DNA from: Homarus americanus
Lineage: Eukaryota; Arthropoda; Malacostraca; Decapoda; Nephropidae
Length of the DNA stretch: 64,000 nucleotides
Assembly: GCF_018991925.1 (NCBI RefSeq)
Contig: NW_024732309.1
Span: forward strand, 171,001 to 235,000
Direction of reading: 5' to 3'
Positions 12,539 through 25,600 of the stretch are shown piece after piece; the first letter of the stretch is position 1, and every line of letters starts with the position of its first letter. The notes beneath the pieces are model-generated. The model was not told the origin of the DNA and did not search any database. It was given only the letters and a program-made list of their open reading frames with translations. The position numbers were made by a program, and so were the translations under genes.

Positions 12539-13296
12539 CTGAGAGACAGACGACTAGCCTTGGCCAGATCATGTGAGTGGGAGGCTGTCAGGTACACGCC
12601 ACTTGAGTCATCTTTGTTGACTTCTTATCACTGGTCTCATCACGTGTCTGAGGCCTAGCGTTAAACAAACATACTCTGCCCCCAACCCCCAACTTGTATA
12701 TCTTAACTATAACCTATTTAATCATTACATATATCCCGCTAACACTGAAGTTTCCATCAGAGGGATCAGAAAGGCAGTATACAAGCAGTAGTTAAGTGGT
12801 AGTTTATCTTGAACTAATTGTTATAATATTAATAATCCTCATATATTCAGTACCTGTTAATATATATATAACCTTTACCTGTTATAACAATGAACATAAC
12901 AAGGAAGAGAACAAAAGGAATTAATAAAGGTATGATATTTTTCTTGTTCTCCATATGTTCATCGTTAAATAACACACTATAGCCGCTGTGAAATATTCCC
13001 TCACAATAAATGGCGTGACAGGCAGAGTTGAGAAGGTAATCTGGGTGGAGGGAGCATCAATGGCATCTAATCAGTTATTTCTCCACCGCCACGCTGATCC
13101 TTGAGTGAAATTAATCAACTTTCGCAAAGAAATTGGGGATTCATATAACCTTCCTACCAGACATACACGCGGCTTCCCATTATAAAAGTGGAAACACGAA
13201 ATCTAGATTCACTAGATATTAAACTTTATTACCGACTTTAAGCATCGATGACTTGGTTAACTGTAGGTTCGGCTATAGTCGTTGCAGAAGAGCCGA
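12539..13296. other. No gene seen
   Basis: AT-rich unique sequence between two minisatellites. Confidence 0.5.
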
Positions 13297-13545
13297 TAAT
13301 ATTAACCCTTTGAAGACGATGATTTAACCCTTTGAGAACGATGAATTAACTCTTGGAGGACGATGATTTAACCCCTTTTGAAGACGATGAGTTAAGTCTT
13401 GGAGGACGATGATTTAACCCTTTTGAAGACTATAATTTAACCCTTTGAAGACGATAATTTAACCCTTTGAAGACTATAATTTAACCCTTTGAAGACGATA
13501 ATTTAACCCTTTGAGGACGATAATTTAACCCACTAGGATTCCAAG
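13297..13545. repeat. 22-bp minisatellite, about 11 copies
   Basis: Unit core TTAACCCTTTGAAGACGATG. Related in the opposite orientation to the array at 50.7 kb. Confidence 0.9.
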
Positions 13546-16387
13546 GGTTAAATCGAAAATACCGCAGAACAATACAACTGGCTCACTCCCGAAAGCTATT
13601 CACTCGGGTTCAAAAATAGCCATTACTGTACTACCCAATTGCGTCTTAAGATACTGTAACCTCGGGGGATGGTGTTGTTTGCAGGTACAGATTAAAGACA
13701 GTGTTTTATCTCGCGGGGTTGACAACGCACACAGAGTTTCTTCATGACAACGGTTTAACTCTCCACAAACACATAAATCTACGACACTGTATAATAATGT
13801 AGCTACAATCATGGCAAGAAGGTCTCAGTAGAGTTGGCCAATTCGGTAGAGTGAAACACCTTGAGTATCTAATATTTATACCTCCATTATGAGAACTTTA
13901 TTTCGTGTTCACAATATTAACTTGATGGTACAGACGTAGTTTTCAAGTTAAAATGAGCAAGATTCTCTGTCGCCTGGAACACTGCCAGAGCTGTGTATCA
14001 GGCAACGAAACGAAAGAAGACGATTAATAAGAAACAATGAGGAATATCGAAGGAGCAAATACTGTAGCGTTATGTACCTAAGATTCCTCCGAGTCAAGAC
14101 ACTCTGACCACCCTCTCCCAGCGCCACCACACAGCCACCTTAAACCATCTCTCGCTTTAGCTGAGTGAGTGAGTGAGTACCATCTATAGCCTAGCCGTAA
14201 TTATAATGAAAGAACACTCATATCTCATCTCCTCCATACTACAGTAAATCTGAAAATAGGTAAGTGCTTGTGGGCGTTAGTGTGCAGTGGCTGGCAGGCG
14301 CTTCCCTGGTGCTGATCACCACGGCCTTGGCAGTGAGGTCTCGGACCCTTGGATGTGTGCTGTGCACACAAACACCTTTCCCCACACACACAGTGTACAC
14401 GCACTACACACTCAAGCACCACACTCCCTGGACGTGCACATCACCCGCCGCGCCCAGCCCAAACTTAAGAGGTAAGAAAAATATTACCCTGGCCAAGTTC
14501 GTCACTTTCACCCTGTACCCCCCACCGTTCTGTAAGCGTTCATCCGGTGTCGTTATTCTTCCCTCCACATTATTCAACCACTCGCCTCACTCGTATCCCC
14601 CCTACCTCCACCCCCTGACTCATACACTCCCTCAGACACCCACCATATGACGTCAACTTTGTTCCGCATTTGGGTTGCTCAGGCAAGATCTTTCAGTGTT
14701 CATGGCAGCGACTCTCCTCCACTCATAGCATCACTTGGCTCATCTCACCGTCCACGTTCCGCCCGTTCCACAAAACCCTCCCACCAAAGGCTTAAAATCG
14801 AAGACCCTAGCAGCCCTTACCACCCCTACACCACAAATATCCTCGCCAGTACCAAGACCATTTCGTTCAACCCACCACCACACAGCTCACCCCCCACCAC
14901 CACTCACGAAGCAGAGTATAATTATTATAGTCTTTCCTGTTATACCACCTTACCCACCACTAACACCATTCCAGTGCAGTAAATATCATTGTTCGTGTCA
15001 TTTAAGTAACAGAGAAACAAAAATTAACAAAAAATAAAAAAAACATTAAAATTGGTGGTCCTTATTTCCACTGATCTCTATTAAGTCCGTAACTTCTAAA
15101 CAATAAAGGCACCTTATATTATAACAAGGTACCTTATACTAATCCAACCCCACAACACCCTAGTACAGATAACAGGGTACCTTATACACTAGGTACAAGG
15201 TTCAGTCTGGTGTACATCCGCTCTTAAATAAATGACATCAATTATTTTAACCTTTCACTCTTTTTCGTAGAACCTTAACCTAATACTAACAGTGTTATAC
15301 CCAGCGGTAACACAACACCTACTTCACTACTCACCATTTTGCTACATACTTCATCTACGAACAGTTTTAATATCATTTCACAAGCTTCAAACTCGTTAAT
15401 AAATGGGATTCTCGTTCCAACCTATGATGACTATAATATTAACAATAAAATAAACACATAAAATGTTGAAATCGGTCAATTATATTAAATCATCACGAAC
15501 AATTGGTGAAAGAAAGAAAAAAAATTACTGACCTTATTATAAGACGTCCGAGCGAGGACAACACGTGACGACGCACCAAGCTTCAAGTGGTTCTTCTCTG
15601 GGCCAAGCGACTATGGTACTTAGATCTGAAAAGAAAACACATTATTTTGTCAATAAATATGGGACGTATTGATATAGCAAGTTGTAAAGTCTCTCACAAA
15701 CACAGTTGACTCCAAATAGAAATGAAGAAACAAAAGTTTGATGATCTGAACCACTTCCAGCCATATTCTGTCGCTTACCTGACAACTTTATTTTTTTTAA
15801 TAATATAACGCCAATGCCTAATACTAGAAACCACTTTTATGAATATTTAAACAATTCATTAACTGAATTTAAATAACACGAGTCAAATAGATGATTCCCT
15901 CAACACAGCTAACCAATTAAAAAAAATACAGGTAATTCTTAAGAACATATGAAAACATTATTGGCTGGAATAGCAGCTATCAGTGTGTGTGTGTGTGTTC
16001 GGGGAATGGAGGCGGAAAGCAAGGCCCCTCCATTTTCTGTATTCGTGTGTTTAATAAGTCTTGCCAGCAAATCAACGCACGGGTCACAAGTTTGTAGTTG
16101 ACTTACCAGTGATCCACCTCTTGTTGCCACATATGTGAAACACGTCCACACACAGGAACTTTGTACTGTATAATGTCTCACAACAGTACAGATGCAATGT
16201 TGGGCAACAGTTTCGAAACTTTGTACAATATCTTGGTCTGGACTAGGCTTCAGAACAGGCGGCGAATGATCCCCACAGCCGTCACATTATTACGATTAGT
16301 TAATGCATTTTTTTTTTTTTTAAATCTATCTTCTTTAAAAATGTGAAATAAAGTGTATGGCTGTCATGTGTGTGTGACTACCCACAG
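13546..16387. other. AT-rich, no confirmed gene
   Basis: Apart from the exon-like segment at 14.3-14.47 kb, only short frames, T/A runs and one GT run (15,981-15,998) are seen. Confidence 0.5.
14290..14472 (+). other. Exon-like GC-rich segment
   Basis: A GC-rich island in AT-rich surroundings ending in a good donor (AAGAG|GTAAGA at 14,473). One frame reads HTQAPHSLDVHITRRAQPKL before it. No convincing ATG or acceptor was seen, and CA-rich low complexity sits inside it. It could be part of an exon of the same unidentified plus-strand gene as 16.39 kb, but the evidence is thin. Confidence 0.2.
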
Positions 16388-16557
16388 CAATATGGTGATG
16401 TGAGAGCACTGATGGTGACCACGCACAGCCGGAAGAACAGAATGGCAACACGGGAGCTCTTGGTCATGACTGAGGTCGAACCCTCGCCCTACTGGATGCT
16501 CCCAGGGCAGATGTTCATGGCCATGGGAGAGGACTTAGCAAACCACATCAGCCACAG
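16388..16557 (+). CDS. Possible internal exon of an unidentified gene
   Basis: CTACCCACAG (acceptor) is followed by 56 open codons and a donor CACAG|GTTAAT. The peptide has balanced composition, unlike the surrounding DNA: it starts QYGDVRALMVTTHSRKNRM and contains ATRELLVMTEVEPSPYWMLP and GEDLANHISH. It stands out from the AT-rich neighbourhood in base composition. I do not recognise the family, and partner exons were not found in the window. Confidence 0.45.
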
Positions 16558-19099
16558 GTTAATACCCCCGGGAGAGAGATTCATCGTGTACTGGTGCGTG
16601 TTGGTACTCTCCGCTCAGCTGCACACCATCTGCATTTTGATACACAACCTGGTACTACAAGTAATTTAGTGCGTTCTTGTTCCTTTATTATTAATTTGGA
16701 CCTCCTAACTAACAGAACCTGAATAGTATGGGTTCTAGCCTCATTTTTTTTTAGTATACGATTTTTATCAAACAAATAACTGGAGGTATGCGTCCCTCCA
16801 GTTTAAGTCTATAGTACACTATTATATTCCCCACGGTAGATCTTCCTCAGTTTTTTAAAGTTATTGTCTAGTGTTATTAGTGTGAGGTGCTTAACAAACC
16901 CTGGCAGTTGAAGCGCCTAAAATATAGAACAGTCTCATGGTCTCCAAATAATACCTATTTATGGTACCTGGAAGTACTATTTGATATATTTAATTTTTTT
17001 TTATGATAATCTAGATAATAAACAATACCGGCATCTATACATTTTGCTTTATTCTCTTCATAATCCATTAATATCCCTTAAACTATTTGCCAGTAACAAT
17101 TATTTTCTTGACTATGCAATACTGTACATGAATATAAAGACAAAAATACCCCCTTCTTCTCTGTATGATCCACAACACTCCGGAGTAACAAATATTAATA
17201 CTGCCTCCTACATCAATATTTTGTTCTCTATAGCTTTCATCAATTCTACTAACGATAATTTAATTCGTATGCAAATGAGCCAGTTGGGTAACTTTTCTTA
17301 AGTCACTTCATCAATTGACAACTGCCTTAGGTGATCGTGAATTAGTTTAAAAAATGAAATAAATTATAATTATATGTCGTGTTAAGTAGAGTCCACAGTC
17401 ACGGTTTCTTCTAGAAATATGGTTCTCTCTTGTAAACCCTAATACAATAGAGAGAGAAACTCGGCTCCTCGTTGATTACCAGATATGAAAGTAAGTTTTC
17501 TACCTAATATGTCATTCAAATAACATCTCAATAACGTTTGGTTCAATTCCATAAGTTATATCTACTACTAACCGTGTATTCCACCAGTACCAGTATTAGT
17601 AATTTCAATGTATTTCTTTATCAGTATTTTTCTTCCACTGGACAGTTGTATACAGAGTTATTATGAACACCAAGGAATATAACGTATCAACTCACTACTA
17701 AATATTTTCTGGTATACAATGAATGACAGGGTTAACGCCTCCTCCCTCACTCACAGCCAAGACGACACTGACTGGTGACTTGTTTGGTACTTATCACTTG
17801 CTACTTCATATGTTTTTGCTGCTATAGAATATCCAAGCACTAATACTGTTTAATTGACACATAGTGACCTCTTTACCGCCAAGATTTAGTGAATAGTATA
17901 TATCTTTGAACTGTTACCGTACTGAATCCAGGGAAACTTTCTAGGTATCTTGTTTGAGTTTGTATAATGAGGGCGCCAATTCATTCGTTCTTTTAAAGGA
18001 TTTCTGAATATACAGTAAATCATATATATAAGAGCAAGTATGTTCAACTAATGCCTAGCTTTGCCATTATGACCAAGTGATTTTGATGACAATAGCTCAG
18101 GTTAGGAAAATTATACTTGATCTCAGACAGTTCTGATTATTCCAACTTTTTTTTTTTTTAGTTTATGGTAAAAATCTTGCAGCAGATTTTGGGTTGGTGT
18201 CATATGACCTACAGCCTATTAAAATTTGTCAAAGGAGACATACCGAAATGTGTTAACTTAATACAATGGTTATGTAACTTATTTTGATGAAATTATTGGT
18301 AATCGTTGAAGGAATAATGTCACATTTAAGTATTTCAATCTGGCTAATGCCAAACGATTTATTAGAGCAATCCCTATCACTAAATGGATCAAACACCTTG
18401 AATTTTTTTTACAAAGATAAAATAACGTAATTTAAATATAACTAACACTGAAATTCTGTTGAATGTAGAGGTCACAGTTGTTTCGGTCAGCCAGTACAGT
18501 ACAGAGTAACACCTGCACTGGTGACTAAGCCAGGGGTGAGGGATGGGGGTCAATTCCTTTTACCTTCACTGTAGCGTAAATTTAACTTAATTTTAATATT
18601 TACTTTTTTAATTTAAGATGATAAATATTATACCAGGTACTGTAATTATTATTATGAACACAGTACAATCTTAGGGCCATAACAGCCAAGGTCATATGGC
18701 ACCGTGGGTACTGTAATTAATTGTCAAGATATGAGTAAAATAATTTCCACCCCAAGAGTTTTTCTTGTGTTTGCCCTTTATGAATATCCCTTGATATACA
18801 AATGGCTTGAGTTGAAAATAAAACATTCATTAGGTGAATTTTCGTACAGTATCTCAAATAAAAGAACATATGGGAAAATAAGGTTTGGTTCCCCATTGAC
18901 AAAAATACGGAGCCCCAATAATTATCATACCCCAAAAAAACACGAAATTGGTTCATAAACAAGAACAAAAACTACCTAACTAATAATAAATAGTATACAA
19001 CTACTGAACACAAAATTACTACCCAACACATAAAACAAATTATTGTTTAACTTTGGTACATTATCTTATGGGGGTACAGTCTTGACAGGGGTGGGCTGA
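16558..19099. other. AT-rich, nothing recognised
   Basis: No open frame with coding character, no tandem array, several poly(T) runs. Confidence 0.5.
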
Positions 19100-19620
19100 G
19101 TAAGGGTTGTCCACCTCATCACTGCTGTCTGCCAAGAAGACCACAGTAGAACAAGCCAGACCAAGATCTTTCCCAATCTTGTTAGAGCCATCAATGTTCC
19201 TGATACTTATTCACTTCCAGCTTTATCTCAATTGTCTCAGCCTTTTGTGGTTTCTTCGGTGTAGTACAGGTAGCCGAAGAATCAGCAGAACACTTGAATG
19301 CCACAATGAAAGGCTGGCACGAATACACACGGTTAAAGAGAGATCACTTACCACACACAGGACACTGGCAGAAGGAAAGATGCAGGCTTGAGGGAGGGGA
19401 GTTATGATCAGTGAGCAAGAATACTAAACGTCTGTGCATTTCTCCCCAAGATGGCCACGCCAGCTGACTCCTGCCGTGCAAAATTTGAATTTTTGTCCGG
19501 ACACAAATTCATATAAATGGGGGAAGCTTTTGTATCTTGAAATAGTGATGTCAATTTAGGAAATTCGTATAGTAAGCAAATTTTTGTATCTCAACCGTTC
19601 GTTTGTCAAAGGATACCTGT
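19100..19620 (-). pseudogene. Tigger/pogo fragment (helix-turn-helix) with one terminal repeat
   Basis: On the minus strand at about 19,258-19,130, a frame reads KPQKAETIEIKLEVNKYQEH, is broken by a TGA, then continues SNKIGKDLGLACSTV. This is the N-terminal helix-turn-helix typical of Tigger transposases. Upstream, CAGGTATCCTTTGACAAACG (minus strand, 19,619-19,600) looks like a terminal repeat. No DDE domain was found, so this is a decayed internal-deletion copy. Confidence 0.5.
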
Positions 19621-22600
19621 ATAGTATTTTGAAATATCTGCCAACCCTAAGCTTCTGTACTTCCTATTTCGATGCACCACATGTTGCCACAACACAGATC
19701 ACATCCACAATGGACACAGTCATCATACTGTGAACACTTACTACGAGAATAGTCGTGTGCAAGACAAACTGGGTGGAAACTACTAAAATTCAGTTTCTAA
19801 GTGTTCAGTACTGTAATATAGTTGGTGTTACTGTAGTAATAAATACAGTATATCTAGACTTACTTGGGAGTTATTTTAGGTTCTTGGCAACACTATTATA
19901 GAAGAATGATGCAAATTGTTTATTATTCTTTCTTGCCAGCCATTTCTGTTAGGTATTTTTAATTAATGATTTTGCTAAACTTTTAAGTGTCACTTGGCTA
20001 GTTGCTGAGAACACACTGAGGACTGACTCTGGCCTGCATACTGAGGGTTACCCATCAAGAATAGGAGTTTTTTCTTATCAATGGTGGACATGATTAGAGT
20101 TTCTCTCCAAGTAGATGTTGGGAACTTTCTGAAGTATAATGTACAGTACAAAAGGCTGAAAAAAAAACAAAGAAGGATTTCACCATGTTTATTAAAAAAT
20201 GATTCGATTCAATATAAACAGCAAACTAATACAAAAAAAATTCAACCTGGCACGCACACTCTTTGAAGCAGGGGGGATAGCCATTAAGAGGGCTAGTGTG
20301 GAATTCCGCAGTCTAATTAAAATAAAACTCATGGAATGGAACTTGCAATATTGGTAAAGACAGATGCTTGTGGTTCACAAGAGGCAGAGGGATACTTTAT
20401 GCTTATATTAATCATTAATCTGGTATGTCAATAGTCGAATCAAGATTTGTAGTGACATCAACATGTTCTGTGAGCTAGTGGAGGATCTGGAGAATGCAGA
20501 TGCTGTTCAAGAAAATTAACAGGAATTCAATTTGATGTATCAAAATGACTGTCACTATCCTACCAAACATCTCTTGAACAGTATATATCATTTGCACATA
20601 AACAGCTAATAACAGCGTGACAGACAAAATTATTCATTAAACATATAACATTGGTGGCTTATGCACAGACAAAACATATAATACATTAAATTCTTACTCC
20701 GTAACTTTAGTTTTAACTCTGCAGTACTTATCTCAGACTTCAAGCCCAGTTCCCACTGTTGGAGACGACAGGCCGAATTTTCTACATCTTGGCAGTGACT
20801 GCTGGTTATTCGGGCCAGATCGGAGTCTGCGCCTCGCTGTTAATTTTTTTGAGTAATTTTTGGGTAAGAATTTTTTATACAAACCTTAGATAAATCTCCA
20901 GGTACTCGGTTCCCGTTCTAAACCTATCACAATGGATATGACCAAGGAAGAAAGTGGATAGTTCAGAACTACTAACAAGTGCGCATGATTCACTCTTTTC
21001 AATAAAGCTCTGATTACAGCAAAACATGCAAAAAGAAAAAACATCATTTGCATTGTTGATTACATCAAACTATAATAATTAATCTTTATAGCAAGCTTCA
21101 AATTGTGTGGCATTTAGTTCCCTGGAAACTACATTAAAAAGCTGCACATGCTATATCTGCATTCTATTAAATGACCGGCTATCAAGAACTAAAATTTCAA
21201 TCACTAAATACCAATGCAATGGCAGAAGATATATTGAAGAAAGCGGAATCAATGCAATTTACAGTGGCACAGCCTCTTAAGTGAAGCAAGAAATCAAAAG
21301 ATGAATCAGTAAGAACTGTGAGGAGCAGCACCACAACACAGGGAGCACACCAATGCCTTCATCATCCATCATTTAGTTTAACCCCTTGTACTCTATTCCT
21401 ATTTAAGCCTCAAACACTTCTTCATGGTGCCAAATTTTCATCCCCACTAGTGTTGCTAGCTCAGGAAAAGACAGAGTGAACAGTATTCTTCAACACATGA
21501 TAGCAGAGGTGTTTAAAATTGGAGAGCATTCTAAATATTGAAATTTTTTCTTTTCCAAAATAACAGCAGCAGCAATGTTGTCATATGCTCCTAACACCTG
21601 AAGTGCATGAAAAAATGGCTATTATGACAAACCTGCAGGATTATTCATTACATTAAAGGGGTTAAGCAGAATATTGATAATCAAGTTTATTTTTACATTA
21701 AATTTTGAAAGTCTTGGGCAATAAAAGCATTTTTGTACTCACATTACCCTAGTACTCTTTAATAAACAAAAGCTATCATACGTCCCTTCCCTGGTCATTA
21801 AAAATAAAAATGCTGTCCAGTATAGCCATCACCTGCATGATTCAAATTTTGTATTTTATTTTTTCATTCTAAATTAATTATTGAACCAGGTACAAATAAG
21901 CTTCATTGGTAGTTTAAGCTTTGGTAGTTCATAAGAAGAGTGTATACAGAACATGCATTAAGGAGAAACACAACCATGACAGTGTTACGTGAGACTGATG
22001 AAAAACTGGACAACATCCTCCATTTTGAAACGCAACTGACAAAATTGTTCTTACCGGAGATTTACCGGGGATCGTTCTCCCGACACGATAAAGAAAAACA
22101 AAACTCGATGAATCTCTTCAAAGAAAAATATTGTGTTACATTACATATCGTGAAATATACATCTCATGGCTTAAGCCAACACAGTTCAATAGGTAGTCCC
22201 AAAGTGAGCTAAACCTCTTAACTTACAAGGTTAACTGTAACCATGGTAACTATATTCAGCCCTGTAAGAAGGAGCCTTAGTTAACTTTCTCCCAACCTAT
22301 ACATTGTTCCTTAAACTGGAAAAAACACTTAAGACATTGTTCCTCTGAGTTTAGTATTATCTGCATGACTGACTGATTGTGTTGAATTGAGGTTATTGGA
22401 GGTCTCCACACTTACCTTTCAAACCATCAGTCAATGAGAAGTTCTCTCTCTACTGAAACCATAAAAAACTATTTACAACTTAAATATACCTTGAAGCCCT
22501 AACCAACTTGCTCATATTCAATCATACACTCGTAAACGTACTCATCATTTGCACCTGTAGCACAAGAACTTGCCAAAATAGTTAGATCAAACATGGCAGT

Positions 22601-25600
22601 TTACAGATAAACCCTCAGGTCATAAAGGGTGGAATTCCAAATCTTCAACTATACTTACAACAAATGTATGAAAAGGCAAAAGGCTGCATGTATTTTTAAC
22701 TATAATTTGGGAAAGGTTACGTTATGTACATCAAAGGAAACGAGTGACATGCCTGAAAAGCACACGACGCCACACAATCAGTAGATAGACGAGCAAATTA
22801 AAACCACTCCCAAGTTCCCATTATTCTATCCCCTTCTTTAAGGATATGCAAATTACTCTGCCATTTTTTCTTTGCCTCCTGTAATCTTCTGCTGTAAAAC
22901 CAAGTACACTATGATATTTGCCGAGTTCTTGGGACAACTCATTTATTCTCTAGTCTCATGAGCAATACTTATAATGTGAAATTTATTAAGAATTGGTAAA
23001 ACTATGCAATGACAGTATAAAGAAAGAGGTGGAAATCATTCAGCTATGTGGTTCCATTAACTTAAATTCTGTCACTGCAAGACAAATAAAAAAGAAAGTA
23101 CAGTATAATGCTGTATGAAAGTTGATTTAAGTATTACACGTTATCTCATATTAAAATGGTCATATAATAGCATTAAGTACATAAAAATATAATTACTGCA
23201 GGATTTACTATGTCAAGAAATCTTTAGTAAATGATTATGACGCTTAACCCATCAACGTGCACAACTATACCAATATTATTAGAAACTGTATCCACTAAGC
23301 AAGGACATTTCATTGTTGTGTTTTTGTGAGTACAGTACCTTGAAAATCTGAGTGACTATGCCAAGTGATTGAAGCTAAAAGAAAGGGAGATGCTTTTTTA
23401 TTCAAGAAAATTTACCGGTAAATAAAAAATAAGCCAAAAGGATGGAAGAAAGTCAAGTTGTAATTACAAATGAAGTGACTGGTACTGAAGCAGCCTTTAA
23501 TAAATTAGGGATAAATATGATTGCGTGAGGAAACTAGTTACAAAGGAAGTAGAGGAATGTGGCCACCATCTGTATCACTTCTAAACTAAGGAGGAATATA
23601 GTCATCACCTCCACTAAACACCAATAGTGGGGTAAGTCACTACCTTAACTATATGTAAGTAATCGTCAGAGTTGTAGTTATTGACCACATCCATGTCCAA
23701 GTCAGACACAAGGCAATCCAAGCCCAAGGTTGGCTGGTTAGTCAAGTCAAAGTCCCAGCCTTTGTAATTCCAGAAAATAAAATACTGTACATGTATTCTG
23801 TGACGTCATTTTGTAAAATAATAAAAGCCCGTACAAATTATACAACTGATCAAGTACTCGTGCAAAATAATAATTAATTATTGTTGTAATATATAATTTT
23901 CAAAACTATAATCATAAATGTTCACAATCAATATTTTTGATACATGACAGCAAATTTTCTTAAATTTCCTTTTATGAAATGTCATCACAACCAACGTTTT
24001 AAGGCCATTTCCACACTTGTGTGGGTTGGTAGTTCTCCCTGCTTGCCACCCTCTCAATAGGTTCTTGTCCCTGAGGTCATTTCTTACAATCCATGTCACT
24101 CTGAGCCTACCTCTAGCTCACCCCTTAACCCAGTGAAATAAACCTGTAAAGTGATTTTAGAAACAGAAGCTACACATGGATTTTTTCTTTATATATGGAG
24201 ACAATGTGATGAAATACAGCATTTTTATTAATAGTGATGCCATAATGAACCAGTAATACAATACATAGGAGAGTGATGCATTGTAAAATATTTGTAATCT
24301 TGAAACTCCATTACTGTACCTTCTCAAACAATGAATATCAACCGAACTCAACATAAATTCTGCTCGAGCCATCAAGTCCATTATGGTCAAGGTCAAATCT
24401 CATTCTTTCACATTTAAGTCAAAATCAAAGTCTTTCATGTTGATGTCAGTAAAAAGTGGACGAAAGTTTAGTCTTGCATGCTACTATGGGGGCTAGTCAC
24501 CAGCTGAGCTAATCTTACACAAATTGGGGAAAATGGTCACCACCTCTACTAACTTTACACTACTCCACAAATTACTAAAAATATGAAGCAGAAACATATT
24601 TCTTTTTGACAAAATATGACTAGAAAAATATTGCCATGATAAGGAACAGATAATTAATTTTCAAGATAAAAGGCACTTTACTAAATGGTTCTTGCCGATG
24701 TTAGCAAACTATTGTACTAACTGAAAAATAGGATTACTGAAATACTGTTCATAACAAAACTAAGTTGGCTTTGTGTTGGATTGTAATTATACTAAATATA
24801 TAATACAGTATAAAAAAAGTGTCATATAAAATATCCCTGCAAAATGTATTAAGGAAGACTTACTAATTGGTATTAAAAAAACACCAAAAGAGCTCCTCTA
24901 CAAACTAAACAACAAGACTGAACATAACTTTCTCCCAAGAGTTATCTGTAAAGTTTTTGTTAATTTGTATTCCTCAAGTACAAAGTCCACAACCAACATT
25001 AGGCATTACTGTACCTCACCAAGCAACACTGGCTCACTCACAACCTTCTCCAGAAAATATAATTTGGAAAACAAAATCCAAACAAGAAGGCCATAACAAA
25101 TACAGAATGATCTTCATAGTTCACCAAATAAAACACAAAATTTCCTATCAATTTAAGCAAAAATACGGCAACAAAAGTGGAGGTTCAACTATAGCACCAG
25201 AGTACACTTCATCATGCTCGTTCTATTCATTTTAAATGTGTGGTTAATCTTTATGCAGTTAATCTCCCTCAAGCTGGTAGGACCACAGACTACAGGTATG
25301 GTGTGGTTAGTGGGTTAACATCTTTTCCTCTCAAAAGACAGCAAAATCATGACCAGTATATGAAGCTTTGTGAACCATATACAGAAAAGTACTACTAGGT
25401 AAATTGATTGCAGAAAGATGTTTCAGTGGTATTAAATTTAAAATAGGAAATTTGGCTTAGAGTATTTAAATGAAATATATATCTACTTAGCACTTCTTTC
25501 CCACTGTTGTGTGGGATGGATGAAGGGCATCAAGCTTCAAATAAAGGGATGGGGAAGAAATATGAAAAATTGGTTCAAAACTACAGTAGAGAGTAAAGGG

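Noticed and set aside
11192..12597. Minus-strand open frames of up to 449 codons at 11.2-12.6 kb
   Set aside because: They are translations of a 20-22-bp minisatellite. Three frames are open at once and length changes follow unit indels.
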